DNA of 64,000 bases from Ecdyonurus torrentis (taxonomy: Eukaryota; Arthropoda; Insecta; Ephemeroptera; Heptageniidae): the NCBI GenBank assembly GCA_949318235.1, contig OX439132.1, forward strand, positions 15,196,943 through 15,260,942, written 5' to 3'. Position 1 is the first letter of the stretch; every line of letters begins with the position of its first letter. The position numbers and the translations under genes are program-made. Shown here one piece after another: positions 47,861-61,000 of this stretch. The notes under the pieces were generated by a model. That model was not told where the DNA came from and searched no databases. It saw only the letters and a list, made by a program, of their open reading frames with translations.

Positions 47861-50800
47861 TAGAATAGCAGGTCCAAATAAAAAAAATGTTGGTTATATC
47901 ATATCTTCAGGGTTTTGGTTCAAATACTCGTTGAAGCAGTAATTTTGAACATGCTCGTAAAAAAAAAAAAAAAAAAAAAAATCCGAAGAGAAAAAAATAA
48001 GAAAAGTGCTAAGCCTTCTTTTTTCATAAGATATTTTATATTGTTGTATGTGTACCTACCTATAGTATGTACATACCTACTTACCTAGTGCTTCTAAATA
48101 CCATGGTAGTAGTAAAGTAGAGGTAACAGAGGCAAGCAGTAGAAACTTATGTATAGCTATGGTCGTTAGGTTAGTCGACCTAGCTAGGTATATTATGTAC
48201 GTTGGCTACTACTATGTACTTTTATAAAGGCTAGCAAGCATGAGATAGACGGGTCCCTTGACACTAACCCCCGTTTTTTTTCTCTATACTTTAGCTATAT
48301 AGTCGCTCCGTTGAAACTATCTCTTCGGACGGTTTACCATTCTGAGTGTTAGCACCGGCCCATGGCGTTCACCTAACACCATTGCCGTGAATAAAAAAAA
48401 AAGCCTTTGTCACTCTTTCAATCCTGTTATTGTCTTACATATTAAGCTTTTTTACTCACTTTATTTTAACATAGTATGTGATGTAATAAAATAATGTATT
48501 TTGTATATAATAATGTATGAGTCATTGCTATACATTATACGAAATCACATTCTTTGACATAATATACAATCTAAACTACTTAAATGTATGAAATTTTTAA
48601 TTGCTATACAAAATATGTAATTGTTTGCATAAATTTTTTTTAGTTGTCGAATAAATCATGTTGAAATTTTCTATGAAAAGGTTCTCATAAATTGTTATTA
48701 ACGAAAGTATGTGAAAATTGGCTCGTTATAAAAGTGAAAAGTCTTGTTATTTTCTGATATTATTCAATGTGCTTACACACAATTTTCTAATTACTTTTTG
48801 ATTAAACTTACAAATTAGTCCTTTGCAACCACTAATTTTAAAAAGTTTCAAAGTGTGGTGTATAAGTGTTGAAGAAGAAAAAAAAAAAGTCTGCAATGTT
48901 GTATATTGTATCGCTATTTTTTTTCTCTCCATATAATATGAATTAAGTAACAAAATGTTTACTTTTTATTATTAAAGTATATTAAAAATTAACAAGAACT
49001 CACTACTAAAACATTGCTACAAAATTTAATTAAAAATTTGTTTGTTTTTTATTGTAGTTTGAAAGTTATAAAGTATATAGCAAGATTTAAGAAGGCAGGC
49101 GGTTATCTTGAAAACAATCGTAGGAAAATAGTAGCTGGCCTAGATCATTCATTATAATATATATATATATATATTTTTTTTTTTTAAATAAAAATTGAAC
49201 TAATTTTGTCACTGAAATTAATTTATCTTTTATTATTTAGCAACACTGTATAAAAATATATCAAAATAACATTTCATTAATTTAATTATGTTATATTTTC
49301 TTTTCGTACATAATTTAATTAGAATATTACAATCCATTATTCAAAATATCAATTATTTTAATTTAATGAATGTGAAAAAAAAAACTGGTATAGCTATGTA
49401 AATGAAAAAAAAAATATGTGAAGTTATTATGAAATTATAGGTTTGTATTTTTTTTTTTTTTTTTTTTTTTAAACTTTACGTTATTATTATGAAGGCTGTT
49501 AAGACTACGATTAGGACATCGGCTGGTTGTTGACCTAGGACTTAAATATTTAATCCTTTCTTTTTAAAAACATGTAAACAAGTAACAATTTTAAAATTTT
49601 AAATCATTATTTTCTTAGTTGGTTGAACAATTACGTTTAATAGCTTTTCAATTAGTTTTATTATAGAGTACTAAAATGTAAAAAAAGATAAAAAAAAAAC
49701 TTAATTACCGTGCTTTTATTATTATTATAATTATTTTATTAAAACACATATAGTTTTATTTGTTATGTATATATAGGAACAAATTTTTATTACATTAAAA
49801 AAAAATGAATGTTGCTCAGTACGACAAAAATTATTTCACCACTATATTCGCATAAGATGAGAAGCAAGTTTTACTTTTATTATTATTATTATTTTATTAC
49901 ATCTGGCTTTTTTGACCTACATTTTAAAATCTAGTCTTTGTGGAAGTAAAAAATAAAAAATGACAAACTTAAGTCTATAAGATCTAATTTAAATAAAAGA
50001 TAAATAGAAAAAAGGAAAGTCAAGGCGTCGTTAACTAATACAAGGTATAGGCAGGAATATCATAACTTGTCAAAAATGTCTTTTGCTGTGTAGCAGAGAG
50101 TGAGAGGTAATTTTTTTTATGTGTTTCCTTACGAAAATCTATCTTATACTAGATCAAAAACTCGCCCAAGCCTCGAGCTATACTATACAAAAATTAAAAA
50201 ATTAATATTTTTTTAGATCATAACCACCGGTCATTGTACCTTATACATCAAATTATATTGGTAATATTATTTAAATATGTGTTGTTGTTTTGATTTATAT
50301 TATTATTATTTAATTAAATATATATTTTTTTAATTTAGGTAAAACTGACAAATTAGTTTGTCTTTATACACAAAGTAATATTTGTAGTAATATATAAATG
50401 TTAATTAATTTAAATTTAAGCGTTAATAAATAAAAGATATAAATTAAGATTTATCTGACTTTTATATAAGATTTTATTACATAAAAAAATTATATGTAAA
50501 ACTACTTAATGTATGTTCTTGCAACGCTAATGAGCTATATCAGTAAAATAAATTTGTTTGTTCAGAATGTAAATAAAATATTTACTTTATGAAATGTTGA
50601 ATTTTCAATCTGCTTTTTTAAAAACATATTTCTCAATTCAAATTAAAAAAAATATATATGTAAATATTGCAAAAATACTAAAAAAAAAAAAAAAAAAAAA
50701 AAAAACTAAAACTAATAATAAACTAACAGAATGTTATAGTTCAAATATCGTGTTCTATTTTTAATGAAATCTAGGTTTGTTTAGATACCTTGAAATTAGA

Positions 50801-51868
50801 ATAAAATAAAATGTCTCATTTTACCTTAATGATCACTTTTCATTCAGCTTTAACTACATTTAGAGTCCATATAAAAAAAAAAGTTATAAAAAAGTACGAG
50901 AAAGGAAGCACCTCTTGTGTAATTAAATTAATTAAGCAAAAATAAATGAAAATGAAAGGATGTTATTTTAAAATAGAAATAAAATTAAATACCTGTGAGA
51001 TTTTATATATATAAAGTTTGTTTTGGAACCCTTAAAAATTAATGATGAAATTATATATATATATATATATGAGTGTGTGTTTTTTAAAATGGTTGGTGAT
51101 TTTCGTTTACTTATTTTTAATTTAATTTATCTTTCGCTAAATGCTTTGAATGTCTAATTTTGAATAATATGTATATTGTAATATGAATATGGACTCATTT
51201 AACGTTTATAAAAATATCCCTGCTCAGAACTCGCTGGAATTTCAAATAAGTAATTGCTATAGACAGATGAAAAAAAAAATATATTATCATTAAAAAAAAT
51301 GTTTTTTTTTTTAATATAAAGTAATATGTAGTACGGTACATAGAGAGAGCTAAAAAATATTAACATGATAATTTTTTCCTTTCTATTCTTTTGCAATAAA
51401 AGAAATACAAATATAGCAAATATATATATTATCTTCATTTTTTTTTACCAGCAGAAAAAAAAAGTAGATTAAACGTTTACATAAATAACTATCAATTATT
51501 ACTAAATGATAAAACCCACCATATAATAATTATAATAATTAACTGATTTTCATCATCGTACTGTAATGAAGAAAAATACACTTGTATAATGTAACATAAT
51601 TACGTCAACATGAATAATATGTAGTATGTACTACTGTATATACGTACGTACAGTACATATTATAGTTTAACGTGGTATATATACTCAGTAAGTCTCTTTC
51701 CGGTGGTTTTATATTATAAACGCTTGGGATGGAAAGTTGCGGCGGTACACACACACACTTTCAATACACGTTGTCCCATTATGCTGCGCTGTTCTCACTA
51801 AAACTCGTTCGCTATACTGCATGCGCTTTACTATGCGGTATAACGAACTAAAAGAGAAGAGATGAGAT

Positions 51869-51872
<4 letters not shown>
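47861..51872. other. Spacer with a GC-richer island at 48.0-48.4 kb
   Basis: 48030-48400 has above-background G+C, many CTA/TAG repeats (GTACCTACCTATAG), a hairpin ATGGCGTT/AACACCAT at about 48363-48383, and ends in AATAAA followed by A residues. Its identity is unknown. Homopolymers lie at 47960-47980, 49448-49470 and 50681-50704. Confidence 0.55.

Positions 51873-51940
<68 letters not shown>
51873..51940. repeat. (AG)n microsatellite, 68 bp
   Basis: A perfect AG array beside a GC-richer stretch (51700-51850: GTTGCGGCGGTAC, ATGCTGCGCTGTT) that holds no convincing coding frame. Confidence 0.96.
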
Positions 51941-51946
<6 letters not shown>

Positions 51947-53249
51947 TTGCAATTCGTTAAGCCTGGATGAGTAGACATCACTTTTCATTTCCCCATAGGA
52001 TTTCATATTATATTAAAACAATCAATATTTTATAATATCCATAAAGCTGAAAAAAAATCAATCATAACATGTAATCGTAAAGTAATGGATATTACATAAT
52101 AATTATATGTATAAATTAATTAATTCAAATTTTTTAATATAAGGTACAAGGTGATAAAAAAAAGTATTTTTATTTTTTATTATTATAGACTGGTTTATTA
52201 AATTTTATATAATTTTAATAATTTTTTTAAAAAGTGTTCTAAATATTATGTTAATTTTAATAAAAAAATATGTTTTAAGAGTAATAGTGTTATTAAATAT
52301 TTATAATGTCATAAAATGTAAGTTAAAAAAAAACATAGTACGCAGTTAAATAATGTACTATTTAATTTGAATAACAATTAAAATGTCTGAAGGGGATTGA
52401 TGTAGTTTTATCAGATTTTGATTTAAAAATAAAATAGCAACAGTCCTCTGTATAACAAGTTGTTCCAACTGTAAATATTCCACATTATTACTTTTGATGA
52501 TCCGTGCACTTCGTTCAATATTTTATTACTATTTTTCTTTATTATAACATTTACTTTCATTATTTCTCTTATCCCGTAATGCATATTCTTATGATAAAAG
52601 ATAACATTATAGATTTATTTTTTTACTTGCACCATTATACTAATGCGTAAATCTGATTCAAATTAATTGAAGAAAAAGAAACAAAATAACATAAAAAATG
52701 ATTAGAAAAATATTTACAGGTATGTTACATACTGCTATAATATTTTTACCATTTAAATCCAGCGCATGTTTTTCACATAAGGATAACATTGCAAATTAAG
52801 AGTGAGTTTTTGAATGGAATAAATAAAATATATTATCGCGATCCTGTGTACATGCAAAAACGACCATATAAGATGTGTTACTTGTATTATTTCATGCACA
52901 ATAGTACACGTCAGTACGTATACAATTAATTAACTAATGTAAATTAAATTCTTTAAACTTGTTATAGGACTTATGTTGTTATGTTTATGCTAATATTACA
53001 CAACAATAATGAAATAATATAGAAAAAGGAAATAACAAATTTAAAATGTCATCATTCCACATCGTTTAATATCTAACGTAATGTTAATGTGAATCTCTTA
53101 AAATCACGAATCATTTCACAAAGAGAATTAAAACAATTAATTACTTCAATCACGCTATATCATTGATAAGACAATATACAATTCATTCTCTCATACTTCC
53201 GTCGTGAATGCAATTTCTCTAAAATTTATCTCTCTGCATTATACTATTA

Positions 53250-53319
<70 letters not shown>

Positions 53320-54566
53320 TAAACAATAATATACACACATGCACTTTTCCTGTTCCATTATTAATACACAATTTCATTCATTTGTCAAAACACACTCCCC
53401 CTCTTCATGTATAACCTTTTCTAAACATATAATGGTCATCCCTTTTGTAATGTTAAATGAGATTTTAATTAATTTATTTTATCATACATGTAAATCATGT
53501 TTATATAATTATTGCATGCGTCGTGTTTATATGTATATATTCACGTGACCATGTATAACAATACATTTGGTTTAGACTATTTTTATTAGATCTTCAAGTA
53601 CGAACTTAATAACGCATAAAAAATTATTATATTTTAAAACAATCAAAATTACACTTCCAAGTAAGTTTAACTTAACGAACACACACACACACACACACAC
53701 ACACAACAAAAAATGCTTTTAAAACACTTTTTTTATATCTCTTCGTCAATTAAACTTTGTTCATATAATTATAATAAAAGCCCACTGGCAACTTTTTTTG
53801 AATAGTAAAAACTTACTTTTTAACACTAATATATATAATATAAAAGAAGAAAAAAAGAAAATATATAAAATAAAATCTTATATTTTATTAATTAATGTAA
53901 TTGCTTTAAAGTTATATTATATATGAATAATATTAAAATTTTATAATATTTCATAATATTTTGTTTTCATTAAAATTTAATAAGAAAACTATAAAAATTA
54001 TTGGAGTGTAAATATTTAATTGAATAGATATTTTGATAAGAATCTTTTTCATAATTTGTATAAAAATAAAAATTAATGGACAACACTCTGAAAAAAATTT
54101 CACTTTAAGTATTTTTATATCATAGATATTATTATTAAATAATAGTTATATAATTTTATAGAATATTTTAGTTATGTAAAAATTATTTTGAAAGCTTCCG
54201 AAATATTAGCTAGACTATAATAGTGATAAAAAACAATTTATCATTTTTCTTTTTAATTTTAAATTTAGCACCCCTATCTAAACATTAATAGAAATATTTT
54301 TGTTGTTGTGTAGTGGAAGTTTTATAAATGGTTTCAACACAGTGAGAGCTTTATGATTTATATTATTTTATTATGTAATTTATTGTAAATAAAAACTGTT
54401 AATCCATGACACCTAGGTATTATGATTAAAATTATCGACTCACTATAGGCATTTATATCATATTTTACGTTGATATAATAATATATACTTTTATATCATG
54501 CAAAATATTATAATAATAAATCATTATTCCATACACTATATCTACTGATACAAAAAAATTACCTAC
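51941..54566. other. AT-rich spacer, no gene seen
   Basis: Apart from the compound AT-AC array and the (AC)n at 53679-53704, only short AT-driven frames are present. Confidence 0.65.
53253..53319. repeat. Compound (AT)n-(AC)n microsatellite
   Basis: AT to about 53309, then AC to about 53319. A separate (AC)n of 26 bp lies at 53679-53704. Confidence 0.95.
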
Positions 54567-54575
54567 TATTACTAT

Positions 54576-54619
<44 letters not shown>

Positions 54620-54639
54620 TCTCTCTCTCTACTATTGTA
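54567..54639. repeat. (CT)n array bracketed by ACTATTGT direct repeats
   Basis: CT runs 54578-54630 with one A interruption at 54614. ACTATTGT immediately precedes it and recurs immediately after it, so the array sits between short direct repeats. Confidence 0.85.
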
Positions 54640-55308
54640 TCAATTTTTCATCCATAAAATTTTCAGAAAAAATATTTGATTTTTTATTACAAAGAAATAA
54701 AAAATTATATTTTATCAATAAAAATCATAATAACGAGTCTCAATGGATATAAAATACATTTTAAAAATAAATCCTTTATTTTTTTTAGTAAAAATTACAG
54801 CAAAAAAAAAATGCGTGGTTATAAAAAAATTTTCTTTTTTTTTTTTTTTCTTTTTTGATGTAACGATTTAGTATGTAATGTAAAAGTACTTTTATAAAAA
54901 TGTAATGTTTTAAGTGCACAAAGATAAAAAAAAAATTGCTTTCTTTTTTATGTATAGTAATGATTTTAAAATAATATAATAGCAATTTTGCAAGATTGAT
55001 TTATGAAATGTGGTTTACTGTCTAAATTTTATTACTTGAAAATATAATATGGAATAAAATTTCAACAATTTAATGCTTTATATAGGTTTTAAAACTTTTA
55101 ATAACAACCTTGAACAATAAAGAATAAAATATGTAATTATAAAAATAATAACACTTTTTTTTGATGGATTGGAGTAAAACTTCTTTTCTTTGAACTTATA
55201 AAGTTGCTGCATTCAACAAATTGTTAAAGACAATGCACGACTTGCATTTTTAATTTTTTCACTGTCTCAAACTTACTGATCGAAAATTTTTAATTTTATC
55301 ACCAAGTT

Positions 55309-55349
<41 letters not shown>

Positions 55350-56538
55350 AATGCAATAAATCGTGAATTTTAAGCACATTATACATGTAAAGGTGCAATT
55401 ATAATGTACTTTTTTGTTAATGTTTATTAAATTGTTGAATAGCATTGTTTTTAAACGGAAATAATTATTTTGCTGCAGTTACAACAAATAAATGAATATG
55501 TAAATGTACCTAAAAATATAAGAAAATTGATGAGCTATAAATAAAAATTAAAGTAGTTCTACTTTGATATATAAAAAAAACAAACATAAATTAAAGTGTT
55601 AATAAAAATTGAATTTGTCGCATCGAGATACAATTTAAATTGAGATCTAAACCTACGCCACAGTGACACTATCATTGTGTTCTTCTATAATATACACGTA
55701 TATATTATTAAACTCTAACACGCAATATCGAGTGTGTTTCACAAAATATAATAATCCAATAATATTAAATGATACTATACGGAACAACTTGTATTATATG
55801 TATAGTTTAATAACTAGTTATACAAATATTTACTATGTATTATCATAGATAAAATCCAATAGAAATTGCCTATTTCTTGTTTTAACAAACTTAATCGATG
55901 TATAGAACAAAACACCAATACACAAAAGCTCACTTCATATAATACTAAAATTATAAAACGCACGTAAATAAAAATTTTACCTCAACACTTTCATATATAA
56001 AATCTTATACCACTAAAATTTAACTGAAACTTATACCTTAGTATAAAATTTTATATATTTTTTTAGATATACGTATAACAAAAAACGGAAGAAAAAAAAT
56101 TGCACGCAATCTGACATTGATCCAGTTTTAATTACAAAATCGTCGTTTGATAATATAATAAAAAATATAAAAGTAGTTTTTTTTTTATCAATATATACAT
56201 ACTGACCTGCTCTTTTATATACAACAGATATTAAAATCTATTGGGTCAGTTTCCTAAATGTTTATTGTATAGTAGTTTATGTCTACATTTTCAGCCTTAA
56301 TCACGTAAATGAGAAGAGAAAGGAGTCTCTCTCTTACACACACGCACTGGCCACACGCCTTACCGGCCCAAGCTTTACCACGCGGCAGCGGGGTATCACA
56401 AAACGTTGACAGGACGAGAACAGGTCCAGCGGACATTTGAGAGAAAAAAAAAAGAGAGGGAGAGTTAAAGGAGGGGTGTGGTGGGGTGGTGCAAAAAATC
56501 ACCTGTGTCTATGGGGGTTTAGTATGGGAGTGTCAAAG
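54640..56538. other. Upstream region of the cuticle-type gene
   Basis: Mostly AT-rich. The 56300-56500 stretch is G+C-richer, with GAGA-like runs on both strands (GAGAAGAGAAAGGAG, AGAGAGGGAGAG) and CACGCGGCAGCGGGG, consistent with a proximal regulatory region. The frames here do not join the gene. Confidence 0.5.
55312..55347. repeat. Poly(A) tract, 36 bp
   Basis: Homopolymer A. No retroposon body is recognisable upstream. Confidence 0.95.
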
Positions 56539-56576
56539 TATATAAGCAGCTCAATTCAACACATCAAGTATCATTT
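56539..56576 (+). promoter_or_regulatory. TATA box and initiator of the cuticle-type gene
   Basis: TATATAAG lies at 56539-56546. TCATTT at 56571-56576 matches the arthropod initiator TCAKTY, with the expected +1 at A56573. The TATAAG core is about 32 nt upstream of that A, the normal spacing. The predicted 5' leader is about 50 nt. The initiator choice is inferred; a second TCA (56551) is too close to the TATA box. Confidence 0.75.
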
Positions 56577-56622
56577 CTTATTCACTGATCATTCAGTAAA
56601 TAACTCACTTACAAAAACCAAT

Positions 56623-57485
56623 ATGAAGTTCCTCGTAAGTATTATTTCATATTTATCTATTTCAATTCAAAAAATTTCAAATTTAATTTTTTCAACTATT
56701 TGGATCAATATAGTTTTTCTTACAACAATCAAACATTTCTAAAGTTTGTTTTTCAAATTTAGGATTTGCACAAGAAATTTTTAAAAGTTGTAAATTTTTA
56801 TATATTTTAAGCTTTACCAGTGAGTTTAATTGTGGGTGCAAATTTGTAATATTTTGACTTTGTTCTGCAGGTGATCGTTGCCGCCGTCCTGGCTTGCGCT
56901 AATGCCGGAGCCGTCGTTCAAGGACTTGGCTACAGTGGTCTGGGCTATGGTGCCGGATACGGATATGGAGCTGGTCTGGGATACTCCGGACTTGGATACA
57001 GCGGTCTGGGATACGGTGCCGGATACGGTGCTGGATACGGCTATGGAGCTGGACTTGGCTATGCTGCCGGCCCAGTTGCTGTTGCCCATGCTGCCCCAGT
57101 TGTTGCCCATGCTCCCATCGTTAAGACTGTTGCTCCCGTCGCTACCTCTTACTCCAGCGTGAACGCCGTCCACCACTCTGCTCCTATCGCTTATGCTGCA
57201 CAAGTTGCTGCCCCAGTTGCTGTTGCCCACGCTGCTCCCGTCGCTGTCGCCCACGCCGCTCCCGTAGCTTATGGCGCCGGTCTTGGTTATGGCGCCGGTC
57301 TTGGCTATGGTGCCGGTCTTGGTTATGCCCGCGCCGGATACGGTCTTGGATATGGAGCCGGTCTTGGTTATGGAGCCGGTCTTGGTTATGGTGCCAATCT
57401 GGGATACGCCCGCGCCGGATACGGTCTTGGATATGGTGCCGGATACGGATATGGTGGTCTCGCCCGTTCCGGTTACGCTTACTAA
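56623..57485 (+). CDS. Gly/Tyr-rich, Ala-Pro-Val-rich secreted cuticle-type protein (two exons)
   Basis: Seen: the ATG at 56623 opens a 12-nt coding exon (MKFL) ending at a perfect GTAAGT donor. A pyrimidine-rich TTCTGCAG acceptor at 56863-56870 resumes in phase at 56871, and TAA lies at 57483-57485. The joined product is 208 residues. Residues 1-16 are a hydrophobic signal peptide (MKFLVIVAAVLACANA, likely cut near A16/G17). Residues 22-72 and 139-208 are GLGY/GAGYGYG repeats. Residues 73-138 are an Ala-Val-Pro-His block with AHAAPV repeats around a unique stretch containing KTVAPVATSYSSVNAVHH. Codons are C/T-ending and GC-rich, unlike the surrounding DNA. Known: arthropod structural cuticle proteins lacking a chitin-binding R&R domain often combine such Gly-Tyr and AAPV repeats, and a first exon coding only about four signal-peptide residues is common among cuticle genes. 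Inferred: secreted by epidermis into the exoskeleton matrix. No R&R consensus is visible. A generic glycine-rich secreted protein is the alternative. Confidence 0.93.
56635..56870 (+). other. Phase-0 intron of the cuticle-type gene
   Basis: The intron runs from GTAAGT to CAG after only four codons. It is strongly A+T-rich while the exon that follows is GC-rich, and this base-composition break coincides with the acceptor. Removing it joins MKFL to VIVAAVLACANAG and makes a complete signal peptide. The second exon alone would have to start at a GTG. Confidence 0.93.
57265..57476 (+). repeat. Coding tandem repeat (GAGLGY units and a larger ARAGYGLGYG duplication)
   Basis: Three consecutive 18-nt units encode GYGAGL from about 57268. 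A longer unit starting with GYARAGYGLGYGAG occurs at about 57325 and again at about 57408. Synonymous differences are few, so the expansions look recent or homogenised. The repeat phase is codon-based, so length changes keep the frame. Confidence 0.8.
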
Positions 57486-57579
57486 GAACTTCATTTAGTT
57501 ATATAGTACAAATATTGTAAATTTCATCATCTTGTGTTTTTTTTTTTATAAATAATGTGATGTACTTCATTTCATGTAA

Positions 57580-57585
57580 AATAAA
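57580..57585 (+). terminator. Poly(A) signal of the cuticle-type gene
   Basis: AATAAA lies 95 nt after the stop codon, with T-rich sequence just downstream. It is the first canonical signal in the 3' region, giving a predicted 3' UTR of roughly 110-125 nt. Confidence 0.75.
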
Positions 57586-58455
57586 TTGTCCGTATTTTTA
57601 AAACTTAATACAATGATATTTTTTTTACCTTAATATTTATCACACGACAATAGAACACCTTATATGATAATCATGTTTACTTAATGCACCTGTTCATATT
57701 CTGGTACCAGCTTGTACCGCAGGGGGGTGATGAGTGTAATTCTTAAATTGAACAAACTTCCACATATTATAAAACTACTTTATTATTATTATTTTTTACT
57801 ACCTAAGTCAATATAAGGGGAGAAAACATATTAAATAAGATTTTAACAAATAAAGAAGAAAAAAAAACTTTATCGTATTCACATAATAGCTACCAATAAT
57901 TATATAATACAGCTTTATTTACTATGTCTTATGAATAAATCATTTATAGAAAATGAAAGTAAGAGCTTTGAAGTAGAAACCTGTTTGACGAGTCAGAATT
58001 AATTTTAATTGCCTTAGTTATATATCTTCCTTCCTTCCACCTTATTGTAACTAAATAATGTTTGCCTTAATTTAGACAGCATTAGGCACGAGTCGCAACA
58101 AATGTCGCAACACTCTAGCTTTTTAATAAAAAAAAAACATAATGCAGTGTTAAAAAAAAAAAAAAAAAAAAAAAAGTAAACAAAAACAAAATATTGAAAT
58201 TTTTTAGATTTGTTTAAAAAGGGCTATAGTGTTGTATATATCTATTTTAAAATTCAAATTCCTGAAAAATAAAACTTTTATATTTAAATTTACATACTTC
58301 AAAATGAGTTTTTATGTAAAAATGATATTTAAAATAAATTTTCAAAAAGCTTTGAAATAGGGATTTATAAGTTTTGTTTTTTTAAAGTAATATTTTATCA
58401 AGATTATTTTTAAATGATTTATAAAAGTTTTAATGCATTAACAAATTAGACTGAG

Positions 58456-58503
<48 letters not shown>

Positions 58504-58957
58504 ATAAAATAAATTTGGAAACACTTTTCAAAACCCGCATTAACATTAGAATGTAATATATTTCAAATACTTGTGGTTTTCTTTAATTTGTTTTGGATCC
58601 TTAAGAATTAAATAAAAAAGTTTAACAATTTTGTATTAAAAATTTAAAATTCAGATGTATTTTAAATGCCACAAATAAGTACATATTATAGTATAATATG
58701 CAAATAAAAAGCGGAAAAAAAGTATGATTATTGATTAAATTTTTAAAAAATTACTTGTAAAAAACATAAAATATAAAGTATCTTGAATAATCTTATCTAT
58801 TTTAATCTGCTCCATAAGAAATACCTTTGATTACACTAATAAACTCTTGAACATTTTATTATAATATTTATATATTATATATATATAAACTCATCATATT
58901 ATTAATTTTTTTTTAAGCAGACTCAATAACGCACTTTATATTAAATAAACTTGGCTA

Positions 58958-58989
<32 letters not shown>

Positions 58990-61000
58990 CACAGGGTGTA
59001 GTCGCTTGAAGTAACGTTATAGTTATAGCTTTTGGGTATACACATAAGGAACGGTATGGTGTACATATAGCTCTTGCTATATTCAGCAACCAAACTGCGT
59101 ATGGAGTGTATTTACTTACGCACTTCACTTATATATAAGAGAGTTACTATACTTCAGGCTACCGTATAGAAATAGTAAACATTTACACTGTGAAAAATGT
59201 TTGAGAATGGACCATAGATTTTTGTCAACATTTAAGGTGAATTTTTTGCAAAATCTCTCTCTTTCTCTCTCTCTTTCAAATTCAAGATAAATGGCTAAAA
59301 ATTCTAACACGAATTCATACCTTTTATTTAATATTCCTTCCACAACTGTTATTCATTTTGATACCATTCCATAGGCGTGTGAAATGAATATGAATATTAT
59401 ATTATAACTAAATTATATAAAAAAGATAGTCAATTTTTTATTTTAAATTTCACAGTGTATTTCTCACTATGGATGACAAATTTTTATGAAAGATTCAAGT
59501 ACAAGCAAAAAAAAAAAAAGTACTTAATATTGAAGTCAAGTTAAGACCAGTGAACCATATGTGCCCCCAACCTTTTTTTTTGTAATACAAATATTATTAC
59601 AGTATTAAAAAGACGAGATTTATATTATATTTGAAAAAAAATGATATGAAATATCATTTTGTACGTCTTTTATGTGAAAAAAATATCTCTATTTATATAG
59701 TATCTTTTTTTACTGTAAATTATAATAAAAAGAGTGATATTACTTTTTTATATTATATGGTATGTTTATAAATTATTTTCATACAGAATGTAATAATTTT
59801 AATACTTTTATTATACCAAATGAATAGTACATCCGCATGCGATCGCCATCCGTACATATATGCCATAATATGCAAATCTGATACTTAATAAAACGTTTAT
59901 AATACTAATTGACGTTGAAGATTGTATTATTTTTCTTAAAAGTGAAAGTAGAAATTAAAATTTTATAAGAGATGCAATTATTTTAATATATCCTGAATCG
60001 TAAATAAATTTTTAAAAATGAATCAGTTTTTTTTTTTACAAAATATATACTAATAATAGCAAATAAATAAACATTTTAATTTCCTTGTATAATGACGTTA
60101 AAATTATATTTGATGATTTAATGGTGGTTTATATTTGAATTATTCATTATCAAAATTTGATTTCTCTATACTTAAGTTATACGAGAAAATTTACATCGTA
60201 TAACATCTGTATAATGTAATAGGGAGCTAATTAAACTCAAGCTTCCTATAGAATAATATGTTATAAGTTATGATATATAAGTAGAAAAGTGTTCTTATCT
60301 GTTCCGTAGTGATCTTTGAAACATGATTTTTATCTCAATTAATTGACCGGTTTTAAATATTATGCTAAACAATGAAATATAAATTAAAAGTAAAATACAA
60401 AGCTCAAAAATCGAATCATTGCAGTATAAACATGTTGCTTCCGGGCTTGTTGTAATGGGTACAATATACTGTATATAAGGCTATAACACTACTATATAAA
60501 CTGCATGATATATTATGTATTTATTCAAAAAACAACTTCCTTTTTTTATTAATTAATACTGAAATCTGCTAATCGAATCATTTATAGTTTGATTTTTTGT
60601 TAAAAGAAATTTGTATAGGATATAAATTATATAAAAAAAAATGTTATACATCATAGACAGTCTTTAAAAGAAACTGGTTAGAATGTAAAATGTGAAGAGC
60701 TGTATTAGGACGAGAATTTTTTTTAGACAAATTTTAATGCTGTAAGTGTACTTGTTCCTTAAGTTATATAATATGTATATACATATAACTTTAATATAGA
60801 AGTTACAAAAAGCATACAAACACCCACTTATATGGCCCTTTGAATATAGTTTTCTTTTCAATTTTCTTTGCATACTACTTATATAGAGGACCACTGTTAG
60901 TGGATTTTGTACCTTTTTGTAACCTCTCGCAATAAAAATTATTATATATATATCTATATTTATTTATTACGAAGCAAATATTTACAAGTCTTAAAGATAT
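57586..61000. other. AT-rich spacer downstream of the cuticle-type gene
   Basis: Poly(A) at 58151-58174 and 58959-58988 and an interrupted (CT)n at about 59254-59276. No second cuticle gene is visible nearby. Confidence 0.65.
58461..58503. repeat. (GA)n microsatellite, 43 bp
   Basis: A perfect GA array about 900 bp downstream of the cuticle-type gene. Confidence 0.95.

Larger units (their letters stand above)
56623..57494. repeat. Imperfect 18-bp inverted repeat flanking the cuticle-type coding region
   Basis: The start-codon/donor sequence ATGAAGTTCCTCGTAAGT (56623-56640) is matched at 15 of 18 positions by the reverse complement of 57477-57494, which reads ATGAAGTTCTTAGTAAGC. The right copy overlaps the last sense codons and the stop. 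It may be coincidence or a trace of rearrangement. It also gives the antisense strand its own ATG and GT donor. Confidence 0.6.

Noticed and set aside
56437..56742. 101-codon plus frame across the cuticle promoter and first exon
   Set aside because: It spans the TATA box and initiator and reads through the true splice donor in another frame.
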